Below, piece after piece: positions 34,080 to 44,479 of a stretch of 64,000 bases of DNA (within the stretch, counting starts at the first letter, position 1; each line of letters starts with the position of its first letter). The notes below the pieces were generated by a model. The model was not told the DNA's origin and did not search any database. It worked only from the letters and a program-made list of their open reading frames with translations. The stretch is taken from contig CM070561.1 in NCBI GenBank assembly GCA_036346405.1, positions 10,152,441 to 10,216,440 of the forward strand. Direction: 5' to 3'. The DNA comes from Phyllostachys edulis. Taxonomy: Eukaryota; Streptophyta; Magnoliopsida; Poales; Poaceae. The translations under genes and the position numbers were made by a program.

Positions 34080-34560
34080 GGTACACTTTCGTTAACTCTC
34101 ACCCTGCCATCGTCTTGTTTGATTCAGAGCATCTCATTCCTTTGTTTGAGTCTTTTCTTGCTGTTGGAGAGCTTCTTTTCTCTCCATTGTCGGTCCCGCT
34201 TACTCATTCGCTCTCTGGTTCGGAGTTGAGAGCTGAATCTGAGTGTAGGATGTTCCTATCGAGATCGAAGGGTAGGGTTCTTAGCAAACCTTATCCTTCT
34301 CCATTCAACGAGTCTTGATGTGATTCTCGGCATGGATTGGTTGTCCCAAAGACATGGGGCAAATCGATTGCGCCAGAAGCTCATCTCTCTGTCTAGCTCC
34401 TCCGTGGCGGTGTTCGCTGCCAAGTCGCTAGGTCCGCATCTCTTCGCGCTTGAAGCGAAGCCCACTCTAGATATTAGCGAAGTCCCAACCGCTTGTGACT
34501 TCGTTGATGTCTTTCCGCAGATCTTCCAGGATGCCACCCGCTCGAGACCTCGAGTTTGTC
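34080..34560 (+). pseudogene. Gypsy protease region, broken
   Basis: The part after gag reads YTFVNSHPAIVLFDS near 34081-34125, where the protease active-site triplet would lie; the sequence there (VLFDS) departs from the usual DTG/DSG setting and is probably frame-affected. VILGMDWLSQRHGA at about 34321-34362 is the conserved end of chromovirus proteases. The region leads into reverse transcriptase. Confidence 0.6.
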
Positions 34561-34599
34561 ATTGAGTTGGCTCCTGCATCGCCCCTATCTCAAAGAGGC

Positions 34600-35345
34600 C
34601 TTATCGGATGCCACCGAACGAGTTGGTGGAGTTGACGAAGCGCTAAGTGAGCTGCAAGAGAAGGGTTTCATCCGCCCTAGCTCATCTCCTTGGGGTTGTC
34701 CAGCAATCTTCGTAAAGAAGAAGGACGGAACTTTACGCATGTGCGTTGATTACCGCCCACTTAATGAAGTGACGGTAAAGAACAAGTATCCATTGCCCCG
34801 CATCGACGATCTCTTCGATCAATTAACTGGAGCTCGAGTTTTCTCCAAGATTGATTTGAGAGTGGGATATCATCAAGTTCGGATTCGACCTGAGGATATT
34901 CCAAAGACGGCGTTCTCTACTCGCTACGGCTTGTACGAGTACACCGTCATGTCATTCGGCTTAACCAATGCTCCTGCCTTGTTCATGAACCTCATGAATT
35001 CGGTATTCATGGAGTATTTGGATAAGTTTGTCGTGGTCTTCATCGATGATATTCTTATCTACTCCAAGAACGATGAGGAACATGCCGAGCATCTGAAGCT
35101 TGTGTTAGGCCAAGCTGCGTGAGCACCAGCTGTACGCGAAGTTCAGCAAGTGTGCATTCTGGTTGAAGGAAGTGTCTTTCTTAGGCCACGTTCTTTCGGC
35201 GAGAGGCGAGCCGCTGACCCTAGCAAGGTCGCGATGTTCTTTCATGGAGTCACCGCTTCGGTCACCGATGTACGGAGTTTTCTCGGCTTAGCGGGATATT
35301 ATCGCCGCTTTATCGAGAACTTCTCCAAGATCATGGCCGATGTGA
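34600..35345 (+). pseudogene. Gypsy reverse transcriptase
   Basis: Fingers and palm are well kept at 34643-35101: LRMCVDYRPLNEVTVKNKYP, then FSKIDLRVGYHQVRI and VFIDDILIYSKNDEEH, with FIDD at 35039-35050. A frameshift follows at about 35110, and the thumb continues in another frame (FLGLAGYYRRFIENFSKIM at about 35280-35335). It would copy the RNA into DNA in the cytoplasmic particle. Confidence 0.9.
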
Positions 35346-35820
35346 GTTGCTCAAGAAGGACAAGAAGTTCTTGTGGTCTGATGCTTGCATGCAAAGCTTC
35401 CAAATTCTCAAGAAGCGTTTGACCACCACTCCCGTTCTTGTTCTTCCCGATATCCATCGAAGCTTCGATATCTTTTGCGATGCTTCTCGTCGAGGCCTCG
35501 GTTGTGTCCTTATGCAAGAAGGCAAGGTAGTGGCCTATGCATCAAGGCAATTGAGACCTCATGAACTCAACTATCCTACCCATGATTTGGAGTTGGCTGC
35601 TGTGATTCATGCACTTAAGATTTGGCGGCATTACCTAATCGGTAATCGTTGTGAAGTGTATTCGGATCACAAAAGCCTTAAGTATTTGTTCACCCAGCCA
35701 GACCTGAACCTCAGGCAAAGGAGATGGTTGGAGTTGATCAAAGATTATGATGTGGGTATTCACTACCATCCGGGCAAGGCTAATGTCGTTGCCGATGCGC
35801 TTAGTCGTAAAGCGCATTGC
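35346..35820 (+). pseudogene. Gypsy RNase H
   Basis: FDIFCDASRRGLGCVLMQ, then YPTHDLELAAVIHALKIWRH, VYSDHKSLKYLF and HYHPGKANVVADALSRK are all present in one frame between about 35464 and 35814. The acidic catalytic residues (D in FCDAS, E in DLELAA, D in YSDHK) are visible. This is the best preserved part of pol. Confidence 0.9.
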
Positions 35821-36964
35821 AATGCCTTGTTGTCCAAGGGGCTTCAGCCCGCTCTTCTGGAAGAATTTCAGCGTCTCAACTTGGGTTTAGTTGAGCATGG
35901 TTCTCTCGTTGCCTTGGTTGTGCAACCAACCTTGGTGGATCGGATCAAGTCCGCTCAGCAGTCGGATATGGGAGTGAGCCACATTAAGGCAAATGTCAAG
36001 AACAGAACAACCAAGTGCTTCTCTGAGGATGAGCATGGTATTGTGAGGTTCGGACAACACCTTGTGGTTCCAAAGGACATGGAGTTGCAGAATTTGATCC
36101 TCCGCAAAGCCCATGATTCGCCCTTATCCATTCATCCCGGCCACAAAGATGTATCAAGATCTCCGCGGAGATTTTGGTGGACCCGAATGAAGAGGGAGAT
36201 CGCGGTTCGTTGTCGAAAAGCGACGATGTCGTCGTGTCAAGGCCGAGCATCGGCGTCTAGCAGATCGCTTCACCTTTGCCGCCTCGAGTGGAAGTGGAAT
36301 TCGATCGGAATGGATTTCATCACCGGTCTACCCACGTCCCCGAAGAAGAATGATGCCATTTGGGTCGTCATTGATCGATTGACTAAGGTGGCACATTTCC
36401 TTCCTGTCAAGACTGACCTTCGGGTAGGTCTTTTGGCGGAACTCTACGCCGCCAAGATTGTGAGTTTGCACGGTGTGCAAGACGATTGTGTCGGATCGTG
36501 GATCCCTTTTCACGTCTCATTTTTGGCATAGCTTGCAAGAGGCTATGGGCACTCGTCTTGCTTTCAGCTCAGCATATCATCCCCAAACTGATGGTCAGAC
36601 CGAGAGGGTCAACCAAGTTTTGGAAGACATGCTTCGTGCTTGTGTCCTTTCATATGGGAAGCATTGGGAGAAATGCTTGCCATTCGCCGAGTTTTCTTAT
36701 AACAACAGCTTTCAGGCCAGTCTCGGCATGGCACCTTTCGAGGCCTTGTACGGGAGAAAGTGTAGAACCCCGTTGAACTGGTCAGAGACCGGTGAAAGAC
36801 CTCTCTTTGGCCCGGACTCAATCAATGAGGCCGAGCACCAAGTCCAAATTTTCGTGGCGTTTGCTATGCAGCTCAATCCAGGCAAAAGAGCTATGCGGAT
36901 CGCCGTCGACGTGAGTTGCGTTTTGAGCCTAATGACTTTGTTTATCTCAAAGTCTCTCCTTTGA
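35821..36964 (+). pseudogene. Gypsy integrase, frameshifted
   Basis: The zinc region around 36100-36240 (HDSPLSIHPGHKDV) has lost its frame before the Cys pair. The catalytic core gives WNSIGMDFITGLP (first Asp, about 36294-36332), TIVSDRG (second Asp, about 36480-36503, next frame) and HPQTDGQTERVNQVLEDML (Glu in the usual place, about 36580-36632). The frame changes near 36475 and 36900. Integrase joins the cDNA to host DNA. Confidence 0.85.
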
Positions 36965-37348
36965 AGGGCCATCAACGTTTCAGCGTCAAGGGCAAGTTGG
37001 CTCCTCGATATGTCGGTCCCTACCGCGTTATCGAGAAGGAGGGAGCTGTTGCCTATAAGTTGGAGTTGCCACTGCACTTGAGGGGTACATGATGTTTTCC
37101 ATGTGTCCCGGCTTAAGAAGTGCCTCCGTGTTCCAACTGAGGAAGCTCCGTTGGAAACTCTCGATGTCCAGGAAGATTTGACCTATCGCGAGCACCCTGT
37201 TCGCATACTCGATGAGTCTGAACGAAGGACAAGGAATAAGACCATCAAGTTCCTTAAAGTTCAGTGGTCGAACCATCCTGAGGATGAGGCTACTTGGGAA
37301 AGAGAAGATCGTCTGCGTGTGGACTATCCATCTTTCTTTACCGAGTGA
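36965..37348 (+). pseudogene. Gypsy integrase C-terminus with chromodomain-like end
   Basis: It contains LKGHQRFSVKGKLAPRYVGP (about 36964-37020), then RLKKCLRVP, REHPVRILDESERRTRNKTI and WSNHPEDEATWEREDRLRVD up to a TGA at 37346-37348. The KVQWSNHPEDEATWE box is the hallmark of plant chromoviruses such as Tekay, where the domain is thought to guide integration to chromatin. Confidence 0.8.
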
Positions 37349-37372
37349 GCCAAATCTCGGGACGAGATTTTT

Positions 37373-37389
37373 GTAAGGGGGGGAGATTT
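37373..37389 (+). other. Polypurine tract of the gypsy element
   Basis: GTAAGGGGGGGAGATTT directly precedes TGTAACATCCC at 37390. Confidence 0.85.
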
Positions 37390-40300
37390 TGTAACATCCC
37401 AAATGTATAATTAGGGTTTGTTCAAGTATAATTATATGTGTAGAAATTAAAACTTTTTCTCACACCTTGAAAACCCCTAAACACTCATGTAATTCTTGTC
37501 CAAGAGTTGTGTAATCCAAAAACACAAGCTCTTGTTGACCAAAGTCAAGTTCCTTTTCCAGTTGTCACAAATCTTGTGCCAAACATTTGGAAAACCTTTT
37601 TCCTTGGTCCTAAAACTGAGGTGGGACCCTCTGAAAAATATCACAAGTTGTAAAACTTGTTTGATAAATTTTGGAGGTAAAACAAATCCTTGAACAACCT
37701 TCGTGAATTTCACGAGAAAATGCATTGCATAATAACCTCTGGAAATTTTATGTAAGGTTAATCTTAATGTCGACAAGCTCCAGTTAAAATTGCATAATTT
37801 TTTGGAGTTGTTTTGCTACCCCAAACAATGTTTCAAAGTCTCATTTGTTTTATAACTCATTTCAACATGCTTTGTTGCTTGGCCGAGCCACCTTTTCATT
37901 TTGGGTTGAACCCAACCAAGTCCGGCTCAACAGACCTCCATTTCATTTGATGAGGTCGAGCCGTTGGATTCAAATCCTACAGCCACGACCTCCTCCTAAA
38001 CCATCACCGCCAGGACCTCCCCACCTCATCAGGTCTTGGCCGCTGGATCAAAATCCACGGCCCTGACCTCTCCTTCGTTATCTAGCGCCAGGTCCTCCCA
38101 CCTTGTTGAGGTCGTAGCCGTTGGATTCAATCCAAAGGCCACGACCTCCTCCTCAAACATTCACAGTGAGGTCCTCCCACCTACTTGAGGTCACAGCCCT
38201 TGGATCAAAGATCCATGGCCATGACCTCCCCTCTCGGTCAAAATCCTTCAGACCTCCCACCTTGTTGAGGTCGAGCCGCTGATTCAGATCCAAAGGCCAC
38301 GACCTCCGCCTGCAATTCATCGCAGCCCAGACCTCCCCATCTCATGTTGTGCACCGTTGATTTAAAATCCACGGTCACGACCTCCTCCTACCTCGTGCGC
38401 CTCGAGACCTCACAAGACGTGAGGTCGTAGCCCTTGGATTTAAATCCAAAGGCCATGACCCCCCTCATGTTCTCAAGTTCATGTGCGGTTAAGACCTCAC
38501 AGAGGTCCGCACTGCTGGATTGAGATCCAACGCTTTGGACCCTCTGTCCCATTTTCCCACGCAAGCATACACATTAAGGAAATCGTGAGGCCATGACCTC
38601 CCCATCCTTGATCGTGTGGCTGGGACCTCCTCCCGACCATTTAGGCGTAACGATTCAAAAATTACATCCGAGGGCAGGACCTCCCCATCCACTCGATCCA
38701 ACGGTGGATGTGAGGTCTGTTCTTCTACCTTGGGCACGCGTGCGGCCGTGGCGATGGGCAAAGTCGAGCCTGTCATTTCCAACGGCTCGCCTCGCAAGCA
38801 TTAAATGCATGTCACCCTCTTTCGCACCTAGGCCACGCCTGTCTCAACCTACCCCTGTCCCATCAATCGTGTCCAAGCTCAGACCTCCCATGGACCTCCC
38901 CATGGGCTAAGCTCACCATGAGCTTAACCCATGGTGCAGACCTCTGTGCCATTGGTATAAGTTCCTCGAGCTCCCCTTTGGCTTCTTTTTGCACACTTGG
39001 AGCTTGCCATGCCGTGCTTGGTGAGCTCCTACCTCCACCGACCTCCCTCTTAGCCATTTGTTGTCGAGAAGCTTGGAGCCCTTGGTGAAGGCTTGCTCCA
39101 GTGGCTCCCTCTCAACCTCTTGCTCAATTAAGCTCCCCAAAATCTCCGAGTTGAACCTAACTCGTTGATAGGTTGACCTTTTCAGAGGGGCTAGTGGAGC
39201 TTGAAGCTTGGAGTTGGAGCTTGACTTGAAGCAGCGGAGCTTCCCATCTTCTCCAACTCAGGCCATCGCCATCCTCGAAGCATCGTTAGGACCTCCTGTA
39301 CTCTCGATAGTCCTAGGCGCTGGGCACCCGCATGTATGATGTCGCGGAGCTTTTGTTTGGGCACCCGCTGAATGTCATCATGAGCTTTTCTTTTTCAAAC
39401 ACGTCTTTTGGCCGTGCTTGTCGTCGTGGTCATCTCCGGTTCGCCCGGCGTTTAAGGCCGCCCGCCGCCGAGTGATCCAGTGTGTGCAAGAACGCTATTG
39501 CGCACACATTGGTGCCGATTATTGTCGCCGGCGAGGTCCGCGATCGCCGGCATTGGCCACGTCTTTGCGGGAAGGTTTTGTCGAACGGACACCCCGGTAG
39601 TGCCGTTAAGACGAGATCCTCCCTTCAATGTGCTAATCATTGGCCAATCTCATTAATCATTGGTTTCGCCATTCTCGCTCTTAACCCGCCCCTTTGCGCG
39701 CATTTAAGATCCCTTGCGTGCGGACCTCCTTGTTATCCCGCGCGCATTAACTATGTCCGTGCGTGCGCGCAAGCGCGTGGTCGCGAGCTCTGGGACGTCC
39801 ATGACCTCCTCTGAGGAGATCTGGAGCGTCCATGACCTGCCCTTGCGATCGTGGCCGTCCAGACCTCCCTGGAGGTCTGTGATGTTTAGACCTCCGCGTG
39901 GACCTCCCTTGAGGTCATCTCTGCCGCTTATGTCCTCCCTGTGTTGATCGCAGCCGTTGAGGACCTCCCTCCCGTGTTGTGGCCCGTTGGATGTGCCATC
40001 AATGGCCACGACCTCCCCTCACCTCGCACATGCGCGCTGCTAGGAGGTCCATGACCTCTGGACCTCTTGAGCACGTGTGTGCTGTTCACCTGGGAGGTCT
40101 GAGCCGTTAGATCTAAGATCTGTGGCTCACGTCCTCCCTTGTATTTCTGGTTTTAGAAATTCCAGTGAACTCTTAAGTATAAACTGAAATAAGGTATAAA
40201 CTTTAGAATTCCATATCTTTTTCATTTTAAATCCAATTGAGGTCATTCAAATTGTGTTAGCTCTGTCTTGGACTTGACTTTAATCTAAAAATGATTGTAA

Positions 40301-42547
40301 GTTGAGTTCAGCTCCAGAGCACAGTTTTGCCTTTATGTTTTAAAATTAACTTTAAAAGTACACTCAAAATAATGTCTAACTTGTAAAATACATAACTAAT
40401 TCTCTGTAGATTATTTTTGAGTGAATCCAACTTTGTTGGCTTCCTCTATTAATGAACTCACTGTGAAAATTAGCTTTGATCTTGTTGCTGTTTTAGAAAA
40501 GAGTTCTTGTGCATTATAATTTTGTTCAAGTTCTTGTTTGTGAAAAATGGTAGAAAGTGCAATCTAGCTCCAAATGAGATGAACTCAATTGTGTTATTCA
40601 TCTCATGAGGTGCTGGTTTTGCTGTAAAAATCTCAGTATCACCACCACTCTAGAAAATGTTGCCTCATAATTAAATTAGTGAATAGTGCAGTTTGGTGTT
40701 TTAGGGGCTGAGCAGAATTGTTTTGCTCATAACTTTTGCATTGAGAATCCAAATCAATTGGTTATTATTGCAAAATTCCCTAAAAATCATCCTCCTGCTG
40801 CTGTAGAAATTTCAGAGTATTTGGAGTTCGTTTGCTGTGCTGTCCTTGATTACTTTCGTCGTTCTTATCGGGTCTTTATCGCTTTTACGTTAGGTTTCGA
40901 CATTTGTGGTAATCCCGAGAGTGACCCTCTGCCACAACTTGGGCAAGATCAGCAAGGCAAGCAGTTTGATCATATCCCCTCTAACGTCCCATTACTTTAA
41001 AGGTTAATATATTGTTTTACTTCTATGTATGCATGCTACTTTGTGTTAAATGTCGCTAGTAATCCTATAGTTGCATAATCTGTAGGAGTTGTTTATCCTC
41101 TACTACCAATGAGCCTAGGTTATTTGCTGTGGTTTGAGCTCGTTGAATGAGCTCTTATCACTTAGTAGTTGCGTTTTCTACTGCTTAGACATGCTTAGTA
41201 ACGGTAGTAATGGGCGATCATCGACTTAGTCGATGGTCTTGATCACTCAAAACTGATTATTACTCCTATATGTCCAGCACTTGTGTTTTGATTAATTTGT
41301 AAAACCAAAAACTGAAAATAAAAGACTGATTTAGACTTGGGCATATTGGATGGATGGTGCGGTTTTTGGAATGTGGTGGTATGCCTGGGTCCCTAAGGAC
41401 CGAGTTACTTGGGTCACTAAGCCAAGCGCTTTTGCGTGCTAACCACACGAGGGGGATATGGGACCTCTCTTGACTAAGTACTTTGGACGGTGCTAATTGG
41501 AGTCGCTCGGTTGGTGTGTTTTTAAGATAAAATGTGTGTGTGTGTGGTGTGGGAATGGAGCAATGGCGCACCGGTTAGGTCTGTCCATTGGGTCCTTATC
41601 CCGTGGGTTGTCTTGGTCGAATTAGCACCGTCCATTGGAAATATCTCGAGGACTTAGCCGTCTTGCAAGCATACCAAAGGTAGTGTGCTTAAAGGAAAGG
41701 CGATGCGGCGTGTGGGTACATTGGTACACCCTCGCAGGTTAAAACTATTCAATAGCCTCGCCCTAGGTTATGGACATGCTTGGTAAGGTCGTTCAAGAAC
41801 TAGTCTCAACCATTTAATTAAAACTTGATGGGTTGGTATGAATGGATGTTCATGCTATTGTTGTGGTGACTTGGGTTAGTCACTTCCGAGTTGATCTTGT
41901 TGTTGTTACTATGTTATTATCTCGTTGTTATTTCAACAATTAAAATGCTTTGCCAAATTGCCTTCAATCTATTATGTTATTGCAAATGAAACTTGCTTTA
42001 TGCTAAAATGAGTCCAAAGCCTCATCCACTTAAATAAAGCTTGCATGTAGCTATTTATAGTTCTGTTATCTCACACGTAAGTCTTGCGGAGTACTTTATG
42101 TACTCATCTGCCCGTGGTTGTGGCATTTTGTGGCTTTTGTTGCAGAGGAAGAAGGTGAGCTCCAAGAGCCTCACTTTTGTGCCATGTGTTGCGCTTTCTT
42201 GACGACTAGCTTGGCGGTCGGTCAGATGCCTAGGGTTAAGGCACACCGATTGGCTTTGTGTTATAGCCATCTTTATGGCACTTTTACTTCCGCTGTTATC
42301 TTGTAGTACTTGTTGTTATTTGGCCAGAAGGCCCCTCTTTTGTAATAACCTATTCCTTTAATATTAACTTCTGTTTTGTTGCTTATGTACTATGGGTTGT
42401 ATGGAATTGATACATTCTTTTGTTGTGAGGTATGTATCTTGCATGATTCGGGAGTATACATCTCTCGAGACTGGGTTTATTGGTTGATAATACTAGGGTC
42501 AATTGGATGACTAAGTATTATGAGCTTAATAAATCCGGGTGCTCACA
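37390..42547 (+). repeat. 3' LTR of the gypsy element, 5158 bp
   Basis: It is uninterrupted from TGTAACATCCC to GGTGCTCACA. Hairpin arrays lie at about 37940-38720 and 39720-40140. The single AACGCTATTGCGCAC at 39492-39506 shows the empty site of the nested solo LTR. A short TG repeat lies near 41534. Confidence 0.95.
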
Positions 42548-42552
42548 ATAAC
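42548..42552. repeat. Target-site duplication ATAAC, right of the gypsy element
   Basis: It follows GCTCACA at 42547 and matches 21333-21337. Confidence 0.95.
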
Positions 42553-42593
42553 AGCACTTTGCTTCTTACATGCACTAAGCTAGCATGCTGAAC
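42548..42593 (-). pseudogene. MRL1: MRL1-like exon, part upstream of the gypsy insertion
   Basis: The acceptor CTATTTTTAG/GTTCAGC places the exon start at 42593. It encodes SACKKQSAV directly before the insertion point. Near its start an extra or missing base breaks the frame, and TAG appears if the downstream frame is kept. It joins 21337-21238 once the gypsy element and one ATAAC are removed. Confidence 0.75.
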
Positions 42594-42656
42594 CTAAAAA
42601 TAGATGGAAATCAAGAACTTGAAGAAGACATTATAAAAGATAAATTCTAAAAAACA

Positions 42657-42677
42657 TTGGACCATTAAAACAGGTAT
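42657..42677. repeat. 21-bp direct repeat, left copy
   Basis: TTGGACCATTAAAACAGGTAT is identical to 43949-43969. It lies in the MRL1-like intron and directly borders the inserted segment. Confidence 0.9.
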
Positions 42678-42827
42678 CCTCCCAATTTTGTTCCCCAAGC
42701 CAATGCCAGTAATTTGTCTGAATCAAGAAAAGCAATCGATTTCTCAAATTCATATGTAGGGGACTCTTATTTGACAGCAGGTTTAACTTTGGAATTCATG
42801 TATTCTTCTTGGTGCTCAATCAAGAGG
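42678..42827. repeat. Left arm of a 150-bp inverted repeat
   Basis: CCTCCCAATTTTGTTCCCC...TATTCTTCTTGGTGCT is the reverse complement, with about 10 percent differences by eye, of 44480-44630. The right arm lies just upstream of an MRL1-like exon, so the left arm is probably an inverted copy of MRL1 locus sequence. Confidence 0.85.
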
Positions 42828-43740
42828 GGCCTTCTTTGCTAGGTAAGTTCATGTAATATTTAGTTGTACTTTTGAAAGTTGCTGTAATAGTAAACGTTAC
42901 ATACTGTAAACTGTTCTGCCCAGCTTTTTGGTGGCAATCCTTTGAGGCTTCCATCTGGAGCTAACTTCCGAGGTGACATCAATATTTTGTCTGTTGGTGA
43001 TCCTGGAATAAGTAAATCCCAGCTTCTCCAGTACATGCATAAACTGTCTCCTCGTGGTATTTACACAAGTGGTAGAGGAAGTTCAGCAGTTGGCCTTACT
43101 GCTTACGTTACCAAGGATCCTGAAACTGGTGAAACTGTAAGTTTACCTTGAGTCCCTTATTTTTTTCACAATAAATCTTTGGTACATTTTTGTATGTAAC
43201 TTTATTGCTCTGATGGCCTCAACGATGATATGGTACCTTTTAGGTTCTTGAGAGTGGAGCACTTGTTTTGAGTGACAAAGGTGTTTGCTGTATCGATGAG
43301 TTTGATAAGATGTCTGATAATGTCCCCAAGCATGTTACATGAGGTCTGTCTCATTGAATTCTTCCACTACAATTTGCTTGATTTGATTATCCATGTAGTG
43401 CTCAAATCTCTCTATCAAATATACATGTGATGGAACAGCAGACAGTATCCATTGCTAAGGTTGGCATAATTGCGTCTTTAAATGCTAGAACATCTGTCCT
43501 AGCATGTGCAAATCCCACTAAATCACGTTACAGTCTAAGGCTTTCTGTGATTGACAATATCCACCTTCCTCCAACACTACTTTCAAGGTAGGTGCATGGC
43601 TGCATGCAATTGAAAGTGAACCAACAATTTAGAAGTGTTTTTAACTCTGGTTACATTTTTTAATATGCAGGTTTGACCTGATTTATCTAATCTTGGATAA
43701 GGCAGATGATATTGTTTCATTGCATTTTGAGAATCCAAAT
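42818..43740 (+). pseudogene. MCM4: MCM4 gene fragment with introns
   Basis: Exons of the replicative helicase subunit MCM4 lie in order: the end of one exon (KRGLLC, with TAG in place of the expected Gln codon, donor at 42843), 42924-43136 (LFGGNPLRLPSGANFRGDIN; Walker A GDPGISKSQ), 43244-43343 (ALVLSDKGVCCIDEFDKMSD, Walker B), 43427-43587 (TVSIAKVGIIASLNARTSVL; sensor ACANP) and 43671-43740 (FDLIYLILDKADDIVSLHFE). MCM4 unwinds DNA at replication forks in the nucleus. Only the AAA+ part is here. It has a 100-bp exon where 99 is expected, a lost AG acceptor before 43427, an in-frame deletion in the last exon and a Walker A change (Thr to Ile). Introns are kept, so it came from DNA, not mRNA. 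It lies antisense in the MRL1-like intron. Confidence 0.9.
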
Positions 43741-43948
43741 GTAAAACACCTCATCTCAGACTTTATACCTGAAGCTTTAATCATTTTTCCCTGTTTGATA
43801 GAATTGATAGGAATGCAAGAATTTAACAAATTATAACATTGTTCTTAGCTTAGCCTGTTTCTTATTAGTTGTCCATTCATGCTGCTATCCACTGTTCTTT
43901 CCAAAGATGAAAGAGATGTCCAATCAAGATGCCAAATCATAAAAATCG
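43741..43948 (+). other. Rest of the MCM4 insert, intronic
   Basis: It starts with the donor GTAAAACACC after the last MCM4 exon and runs to the right 21-bp repeat. No further MCM4 exon is recognisable. Confidence 0.5.
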
Positions 43949-43969
43949 TTGGACCATTAAAACAGGTAT
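43949..43969. repeat. 21-bp direct repeat, right copy
   Basis: It is identical to 42657-42677 and is followed by TACC and the donor of the MRL1-like exon ending at 43973. Confidence 0.9.
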
Positions 43970-43972
43970 TAC

Positions 43973-44036
43973 CTTCTTCATATCAAGCAACCCCTTCTGC
44001 TCCATGCTTTCCAACAAATCCACACAGTCTTTAAAT
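43973..44036 (-). pseudogene. MRL1: MRL1-like exon, 64 bp
   Basis: The acceptor TTGCTATTGCCAG/ATTTAAAG lies at 44036 and the donor ATGAAGAAG/GTAAT at 43973. It encodes FKDCVDLLESMEQKGLLDM without stops. The first codon completes the Arg split from the preceding exon. Confidence 0.8.
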
Positions 44037-44174
44037 CTGGCAATAGCAAGTTGATATATCAACCGAAAAATTGACAGTCGCAAAGGGCGAATAATTTGCA
44101 ACGGACATTACATATAGTAACTGAAGGAGTGCTGTTGGAAAAAAAACTCAATGATTATCTATCAAATATTATAC

Positions 44175-44397
44175 CTTCCATCCACTAACAAACTATTGTA
44201 TCTCCTCAAGTAATCTGTTGTATCCTTTGTGCACTTTGATCCAGCTCTCTTTTCTGGAGCAAAGTTATCAGGATTCGCCTTGTTTAGTATGTTGGAAATA
44301 ATCTAGCCAATAGTTTTTGCACCATAATGGTCTATCACTACTTTCGTTTGTTTACTCATTGGACCTTCCCTTAAGCATGCAACTAGAACTAATTGCC
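44175..44397 (-). pseudogene. MRL1: MRL1-like exon with in-frame stop
   Basis: The acceptor TATATTTTAG/GGCAATTAG lies at 44397 and the donor GATGGAAG/GTATAA at 44175. It encodes QLVLVACLREGPMSKQTKVV, VIDHYGAKTIG, a TAG stop (44303-44305), then IISNILNKANPDNFAPEKRA and DTTDYLRRYNSLLVDG. One stop in 74 codons makes it the best kept exon. Confidence 0.75.
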
Positions 44398-44479
44398 CTA
44401 AAATATAGTATGCTTCTGAGGAATGGGACAAATCATGCGAGAGGTGATATTAATAAATAACTAAATTATTTCAGCAGAC

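Larger units (their letters stand above)
21338..42547 (+). mobile_element. Ty3/gypsy chromovirus (Tekay-like) with giant LTRs
   Basis: Its ends are TGTAACATCCC...GTGCTCACA with target duplication ATAAC. The order is LTR, tRNA-iMet primer site, gag, protease, reverse transcriptase, RNase H, integrase, chromodomain-like C-terminus, polypurine tract, LTR. The 3' LTR is 5158 bp. The 5' LTR is 10875 bp only because a related 5.7-kb solo LTR is inserted in it; removing this leaves about 5.17 kb. The gag-pol region is about 4.4 kb and broken in several places. The integrase-linked chromodomain and the long LTRs fit the Tekay (Del) clade. It interrupts an exon of the MRL1-like gene in opposite orientation. 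Confidence 0.95.
7216..44397 (-). pseudogene. MRL1: MRL1-like chloroplast PPR gene, scattered by insertions
   Basis: Minus-strand exons spread over 37 kb encode consecutive parts of one PPR protein. From memory of the family they match MRL1, the chloroplast PPR protein that stabilises rbcL mRNA. In gene order they are 44397-44175 (NPDNFAPEKRAGSK, DTTDYLRRYNSLLVDG), 44036-43973 (FKDCVDLLESMEQKGLLDM), 42593-42548 joined to 21337-21238 (MEAIRFCRLIDSPKMSTFDM, LLSVCANSQDFD), 7776-7662 (ALQVMLLLKEADLKPDCKL) and 7563-7433 (VFHDMVSAGIEPNVNTYNAL, AGQVAKAFGAYGIMSSK). Codons split correctly across the removed introns. The breaks are a TAG at 44303-44305, a frame loss at the start of the 42593 exon, a frameshift plus TAA at 7680-7682, a 21-kb gypsy element inside an exon, a solo LTR with a copia element in an intron, an MCM4 insert in another intron, and a duplicated last exon. 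Exons before 44.4 kb and after 7.4 kb are not securely seen. Confidence 0.75.

Noticed and set aside
27313..41000. A frame of about 100 codons that stays open in all three gypsy LTRs (27313-27684, 30351-30665, 40686-41000)
   Set aside because: It starts at GTG with no ATG, and the sequence is the usual non-coding right half of gypsy LTRs. Similarity is explained by LTR homology, and replacement changes are frequent.
42924..43740. A functional MCM4 gene
   Set aside because: Only the middle of the protein is present, with a stop at an exon end, a frameshift, a lost splice acceptor and a deletion.
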